The notes beneath the pieces were generated by a model that was not told the DNA's origin, did not search any database, and saw nothing but the letters and a program-made list of their open reading frames with translations. Positions 7,097 through 9,704 of a stretch of DNA of 9,704 bases are shown piece by piece. The DNA is taken from contig JAVVFH010000130.1 in the NCBI GenBank assembly GCA_032250585.1, positions 1 through 9,704 of the forward strand, in the 5' to 3' direction. Each line of letters starts with the position of its first letter. The first letter of the stretch is position 1. The translations under genes and the position numbers were made by a program. This DNA comes from JAVVFH01 sp032250585 (GTDB lineage Bacteria; Pseudomonadota; Gammaproteobacteria; Xanthomonadales; SZUA-36).

Positions 7097-7128
7097 GGGG
7101 TCGGACCCAGTTAATTGGATCCGACCCC
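7097..7128. repeat. Strong hairpin after the cassette (REP-like or terminator)
   Basis: GGGGTCGGA at 7097-7105 pairs perfectly with TCCGACCCC at 7120-7128; the inner CCAG/TTGG can extend the stem around a TTAA loop. GGGGTCGGACCC-type palindromes with a TTAATT centre recur in many proteobacterial genomes near mobile elements, so this may be a repeat rather than a dedicated terminator. No T-tract follows on the + strand; on the - strand CCCC is followed by TTTCTC. Confidence 0.65.
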
Positions 7129-7374
7129 TCGATGGGCTCACGCATGTTGACTTCGGTTTCTTCTGGCTTATCGCCTGCCGAGACACAGCCAGGCAGGTCC
7201 GGCGACCAGGCCGAAAAGCCGGTGGAAGTCCGTTCGAGAATGATGGCGTATTAAAAGGGGTGCGCGGCTATCGCGGGTGCAGACGGCGTGCCGGCCGGTC
7301 GGATGACGCCCTGAACAAAGTCCCAACAAAGCCCCCACTGAAAGCCCTCCAATAACCCCCAACCCAAACACCGT
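7129..7374. other. Intergenic stretch without a supported gene
   Basis: Between the hairpin and the rfaH promoter I see no credible gene. Short open frames exist on both strands but lack start signals and family-like sequence. A modest imperfect hairpin (CCTGCC at 7174-7179 with GGCAGG at 7192-7197, extended by TCG and CGA) is present. GC is back to the level of the flanks, so this may be decayed host sequence. Confidence 0.4.
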
Positions 7375-7403
7375 TTGTTCACTACCTGAACATACGCTAG
7401 ACT
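7375..7403 (+). promoter_or_regulatory. Promoter of rfaH
   Basis: TTGTTC (7375-7380) and TAGACT (7398-7403) are 17 bases apart, with the predicted start of transcription about 20 bases before the GTG at 7430. The short leader has only weak ribosome-site character (GAGTGAG). Confidence 0.6.
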
Positions 7404-7429
7404 TTGGCTTCCATTGTTTTGACGAGTGA

Positions 7430-7951
7430 GTGAGTTTGCAGCAGAGCCAGGCCAGTTGGTTCGCGGTCTACACCAAACCGCGCCAGGAACAGATCGCCGT
7501 CGAGCACCTCGAGCGGCAGGGCTTCAGCTGCTTTTTGCCGCTGGCGGTCAATCCCTATCAGCGCCGCAGCGCGCGCAAGCCGCGCATCGAGCCGCTGTTC
7601 CCGCGCTACCTGTTCCTGCGGGCCGTGCCCGACCAGCAAAGCCTGGGCCCGGTGCGCTCGACCCGCGGGGTGTGCAGCCTGGTGCGCTTCGGCCTGCGCC
7701 TGGCGACGCTGCCCGCGCGGGTGATCGAAACCATCGACCGCCGCCGCGACCCGGCAACCGGCCTCGTGCAGTTGCAGCCGGTGCCCGTTGACGTCGGGGA
7801 CAGGGTAAAAGTATTCGACGGCCCGCTGGCCGGACTGGAAGGCATTTTCCGCGAGCGCAAGGGCGTGAACCGGGCGCTGCTGCTGATGAGCATGATGGGC
7901 ACCGAATCGACCGTCGAAGTCGACGCCCTGCTGCTGCAAAAGACCCGCTGA
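7430..7951 (+). CDS. rfaH: RfaH-type transcription antiterminator (NusG paralog)
   Basis: RfaH proteins bind paused RNA polymerase at ops sites, suppress Rho-dependent termination and recruit ribosomes, allowing long polysaccharide or LPS operons to be expressed. The 173-residue protein matches the family length. The NGN domain covers residues about 9-100: SWFAVYTKPRQEQIAVEHLE, EPLFPRYLFLRA and STRGVCSLVRFG are all family marks. The C-terminal KOW region is about residues 122-169 (DVGDRVKVFDGPLAGLEGIF, then ALLLMSMMG), with the LLLxxxx pattern typical of RfaH rather than NusG. Start is GTG at 7430, chosen because the NGN domain begins nine residues later; another GTG at 7426 is in a different frame. 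It has its own promoter. UDP-sugar genes 5 kb upstream support a role in polysaccharide expression, but I found no clear ops sequence in the window. Confidence 0.92.
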   Translation: MSLQQSQASWFAVYTKPRQEQIAVEHLERQGFSCFLPLAVNPYQRRSARKPRIEPLFPRYLFLRAVPDQQSLGPVRSTRGVCSLVRFGLRLATLPARVIETIDRRRDPATGLVQLQPVPVDVGDRVKVFDGPLAGLEGIFRERKGVNRALLLMSMMGTESTVEVDALLLQKTR

Positions 7952-7972
7952 CAGCCGGGGAAGGAAAACCAG

Positions 7973-7989
7973 GTAGGAGCCGCTCCCAC
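7973..7989. repeat. Collapsed REP-like hairpin after rfaH
   Basis: GTAGGAGCCGCTCCCAC contains the outer arms of the REP unit (GTAGGAGC and GCTCCCAC) with the palindromic core missing. It lies 22 bases after the rfaH stop. A core-deleted derivative of the palindromes around galE is the simplest reading. Confidence 0.5.
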
Positions 7990-8020
7990 AGAAAGATCCC
8001 CGCCGTACGGCAAACGAGGT

Positions 8021-8049
8021 TTGCTTCACCATAGTGCATGCATTATAAT
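8021..8049 (+). promoter_or_regulatory. Promoter of the FitAB-like TA pair
   Basis: TTGCTT (8021-8026), a 17-base spacer and a consensus TATAAT (8044-8049). This is the strongest sigma70-type match seen in the window. The ATG of the antitoxin is 30 bases beyond the -10 box. Confidence 0.75.
8031..8046. promoter_or_regulatory. Palindromic operator overlapping the FitAB-like promoter
   Basis: ATAGTGCATGCATTAT is a 16-base palindrome apart from one G/T-type mismatched pair, centred on GCATGC. It covers part of the promoter spacer and the start of the -10 box, the expected site for a ribbon-helix-helix antitoxin to block transcription. Confidence 0.6.
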
Positions 8050-8079
8050 GAAACCCATTTCTTAACCGGGGCAACGGCC

Positions 8080-8325
8080 ATGCCATCCCTGCAAATTCGC
8101 AACCTTCCAGACGACCTGTATCAAACCCTGACCTTTCGCGCAGAACAGGCGCATCGGAGCCTGGCACAACAAGCGTTAATTGAGCTGCGCAGGGCAACTG
8201 GGGGCGCAAACGCCGGGCAGCGAGAGCGGATTCTTGAAACAATCAGCCAGGATATCGCCGGCATGGGTACCCGAACGCTGCATGCCCCACCCGAAGCGCT
8301 ACTGCGGGAAGACCGGGATCGTTAG
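8080..8325 (+). CDS. FitA/VapB-type ribbon-helix-helix antitoxin
   Basis: Antitoxin of a type II pair, expected to bind DNA as a dimer and to inhibit the PIN toxin that follows. The 81-residue protein starts MPSLQIRNLPDDLYQTLTFR, the ribbon strand and first helix of FitA-like proteins, then AHRSLAQQALIELRRA, the second helix; residues about 45-81 form the toxin-binding tail (ILETISQDIAGMGT). The ATG at 8080 is preferred to the one at 8038 because the latter lies inside the promoter and operator and would add 14 non-family residues. The ribosome site is weak. The toxin ATG follows three bases after the stop, so the two are translationally coupled. Confidence 0.88.
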   Translation: MPSLQIRNLPDDLYQTLTFRAEQAHRSLAQQALIELRRATGGANAGQRERILETISQDIAGMGTRTLHAPPEALLREDRDR

Positions 8326-8328
8326 CCC

Positions 8329-8727
8329 ATGCGCGCCGTCCTCGACGCCTCGGCGGCTGCCAACATCATACTGCGTACCAAGCTCGCGCCGGCCCTCATC
8401 GAAAAGCTGAAGCGCTGCCAGCTGGTTATCGCTCCGGCCCTGTTTCACAGCGAAATCGCCAACACCCTTTGGAAATATGTCCGTTTCGGCGACTTGGACA
8501 AAGAGACGGCATTGGCCCGCTACGCCGAAGCCATCGGCCTGGTTGACGCGTTCGAGGCCGACGAACAACTTGCCACAGAAGCTTTGTCCACCGCCATTCA
8601 CTACAAGCACTCTGTGTACGATATGCTCTATGTGATCCTGGCGCGCCGGCACGGCTGCAGCATTCTGACTGTCGACAAGAAGCTCATCAAGCTGACCCGG
8701 CAGCTCGATAAGAGCGTGCTTCCGTGA
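8329..8727 (+). CDS. PIN-domain toxin ribonuclease (VapC/FitB-like)
   Basis: Toxin partner of the upstream antitoxin, a predicted Mg2+-dependent ribonuclease. All 132 residues are present with the acidic set Asp6 (VLDASAAANI), Glu42 (HSEIANTLWK), Asp98 (SVYDMLYVILARR) and Asp116 (TVDKKLIKL). This protein is unlike the VapC at 2696-3124 in the spacing and surrounding motifs, so it belongs to another PIN subgroup and not to a recent duplication. No separate ribosome site is seen; coupling to the antitoxin stop three bases earlier is likely. It appears intact. Confidence 0.9.
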   Translation: MRAVLDASAAANIILRTKLAPALIEKLKRCQLVIAPALFHSEIANTLWKYVRFGDLDKETALARYAEAIGLVDAFEADEQLATEALSTAIHYKHSVYDMLYVILARRHGCSILTVDKKLIKLTRQLDKSVLP

Positions 8728-8781
8728 CCGGCAAAGAATACCTCATCGGCGGCGCGCCTCCGGGCATTTTGTCCGGCGCCG

Positions 8782-8851
8782 CGGTCGCGAGCTGGCGTTC
8801 ATCAGAACGGTAGGAGCACCCGAGGGCATAAACAAGCGAAGCTCGCGACCG
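8782..8851. repeat. 12-base perfect inverted repeat between converging genes
   Basis: CGGTCGCGAGCT at 8782-8793 and AGCTCGCGACCG at 8840-8851 are exact reverse complements separated by 46 bases that include GTAGGAGC. It lies between the PIN toxin and the converging XRE gene and could act as a shared terminator or mRNA 3' structure. The arms differ from the GCGGCTTCAGCCGC family, so this is a second palindromic repeat type. Confidence 0.6.
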
Positions 8852-8862
8852 GTTAAAGCAAA

Positions 8863-9198
8863 TCAACGGAGGGCAGCCAGCGCGGCCTCCGGAGCTTTAT
8901 CCAGCACCTTCAAAAGCGCCTTTGCGGGACCGGTGGGGCATCTTTTCCCTTGCTCCCAATTACGAATCGTGTCGAGAGAAACATCAATGCGCTGCGCAAA
9001 CTCAGCCTGGCTGAATCCGAGGCGCTTGCGAACGCGCCGCGCAAATTTGGCTGCGTCCAGCATGGCATCTGCTTCATCCGCCGCCGTCTGTCGCGCGATG
9101 TCCCTTTCGGTCGTGGCATCTACCCGCGCCGGATCGATGCGCCCGCGTGTCATTGAAGCAGGATCCTTCGGATCAATCGTCATGCGAACGGTTTTCAT
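8863..9198 (-). CDS. XRE-type antitoxin of a BrnT-like toxin system
   Basis: DNA-binding antitoxin of 111 residues. The C-terminal half is a Cro/C1-type helix-turn-helix: RVRKRLGFSQAEFAQRIDVS at residues 55-74, then LDTIRNWEQGKR, followed by GPAKALLKVLDKAPEAAL. The N-terminal part (MTIDPKDPASMTRGRIDPAR, ERDIARQTAADEADAMLDAAKF) is the toxin-binding region type found in antitoxins encoded after brnT. The start ATG at 9198 has GAGGTG eight bases upstream. It overlaps the end of the brnT-derived frame by 26 bases, as in intact brnT operons. Its toxin has lost the N-terminus (see the chimera upstream), so this antitoxin is probably an orphan, now possibly driven by the transposase promoter. Confidence 0.85.
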   Translation of the reverse strand: MKTVRMTIDPKDPASMTRGRIDPARVDATTERDIARQTAADEADAMLDAAKFARRVRKRLGFSQAEFAQRIDVSLDTIRNWEQGKRCPTGPAKALLKVLDKAPEAALAALR

Positions 9199-9556
9199 AT
9201 TTCTTCACCTCACGTTGATTGGCTTTTCGCGCCGAAATAATGCGCATCACGCCGCGCCGAGGGGTATAAACCACCACAAAAAGGCGGCCATCAATACTCC
9301 CCAGAGCGGCAATCGCAGCAAAAATCCTAGTCCAGTGGCCTTTATGAGACCAACGGTTATAACGTACGTACACGCGGTGCCAATGACCAAAATGGTCCGG
9401 CAAGTCGCGCCAGGGAGAACCGGTTCTGGCGATCCACAATACCGCTTCCAGAAACAGGCGGTTATCAGACGCTGTAACACCGCAATCGCTTGCTTTTCCT
9501 GGTAATATATCTTTGATGCGCTCCCATTGATCATCTCTCAGTAGCATCCGGGCCAT
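9173..9556 (-). pseudogene. Chimeric ORF: IS5-family transposase N-terminus fused to brnT C-terminus
   Basis: One continuous 127-codon frame made of two unrelated parts. Residues 1 to about 83 (MARMLLRDDQWERIKDILPG, FLEAVLWIARTGSPWRDLPD, YNRWSHKGHWTRIF) are the N-terminal region of an IS5-family (IS427/IS1031-like) transposase. From about residue 84, ALGSIDGRLFVVVYTPRRG, then MRIISARKANQREVKKYEN, is the C-terminal half of a BrnT ribonuclease toxin. The join lies near 9300-9310. The transposase lacks its DDE core, and BrnT lacks its N-terminal strands, so neither activity is expected. The frame happens to be kept, giving a possible fusion product. The ATG at 9556 is preceded by GGAG (on the - strand) at a suitable distance. 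The XRE antitoxin overlaps its end. Confidence 0.82.
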
Positions 9557-9600
9557 GGTTTTCTCCGAGGAAAGATCATATAATACAATACATTATAGAA
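9305..9600 (-). mobile_element. Truncated IS5-family element, 5' fragment
   Basis: Covers the transposase part of the chimeric ORF and its AT-rich upstream region. The left junction is internal to the transposase gene, so it arose by deletion or recombination and not by simple end-to-end insertion. The outer boundary is set arbitrarily at the end of the AT-rich region because I could not pair a terminal inverted repeat. Confidence 0.6.
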
Positions 9601-9620
9601 CTATATTAAACTTAATTGAG
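9592..9620 (-). promoter_or_regulatory. Possible promoter of the transposase/brnT chimera
   Basis: A consensus TATAAT on the - strand (9597-9592) lies in an AT-rich stretch about 35 bases before the chimera start. The -35 region (TCAATT, about 16 bases away) is poor, so this is only a candidate. It could supply transcription to the XRE antitoxin gene. Confidence 0.35.
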
Positions 9621-9704
9621 AACGCCCCCTAGCCTATGAACGATACGAATCGATTCTGATTTTGGGGCATTCCGAAATCAACCGAATGTCCGCCACCACA
9701 AGGA

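Noticed and set aside
7089..7355. 88-codon + strand frame and 67-codon - strand frame between the cassette and rfaH
   Set aside because: The first starts within the hairpin; neither has a ribosome site or family-like sequence.
7397..8242. 281-codon open frame on the - strand opposite rfaH
   Set aside because: Runs across rfaH, a REP remnant and the FitA-like antitoxin promoter, with low-complexity His/Ala/Gln content; a shadow frame.
9247..9534. 95-codon hydrophobic frame within the transposase fragment
   Set aside because: Overlaps the transposase/brnT frame whose two halves are both recognisable; no ribosome site or membrane-protein family fit was seen.

Overview
The window looks like chromosomal DNA of a high-GC gammaproteobacterium. 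Evidence: GC-rich housekeeping-type codons in the flanks (the 60-base line at 1861 is about 67% G+C), an RfaH-type NusG paralog, and many REP-like palindromes with a GCGGCTTCAGCCGC or GCGGCTTTAGCCGC core, a repeat type familiar from Pseudomonas, Xanthomonadales and relatives. Genus cannot be settled from the sequence.

Layout. (1) 1-2149: nucleotide-sugar genes on the + strand, the 3' part of a UDP-glucuronate decarboxylase-type epimerase (cut by the window edge) and a complete galE, separated and followed by REP pairs. One REP copy lies in frame inside the decarboxylase gene. (2) 2177-3771: a toxin-antitoxin (TA) cluster on the - strand: a Phd-type antitoxin fused by deletion to the tail of a PIN toxin, a complete VapBC pair with a clear promoter and operator, and a small decayed antitoxin/PIN pair. 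(3) 3852-7128: a distinctly lower-GC three-gene cassette on the + strand (a sampled line is about 52% G+C). All three products carry signal peptides. The first ends in a GerMN-like domain; the other two are unrecognised. Spacing (17-base overlap, then a 16-base gap) and good ribosome binding sites point to an operon. A strong hairpin closes it. (4) 7375-7951: rfaH, with its own promoter. (5) 8021-9556: a second TA cluster: a FitAB-like pair on the + strand with a promoter overlapped by a palindromic operator, then, on the - strand, an XRE-type antitoxin preceded by a brnT toxin whose N-terminus has been replaced by the start of an IS5-family transposase. (6) 9557-9704: AT-rich DNA, then non-coding sequence.

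How it fits together. The sugar genes supply UDP-xylose and UDP-galactose/glucose for surface polysaccharide, and RfaH is the type of elongation factor that lets such long operons be transcribed, so regions 1 and 4 read as parts of one polysaccharide locus. The material between and after them is accessory: five TA loci in different states of decay, a transposase fragment, mobile palindromes and a foreign-looking secreted-protein cassette. The cassette is the best candidate for something undescribed.
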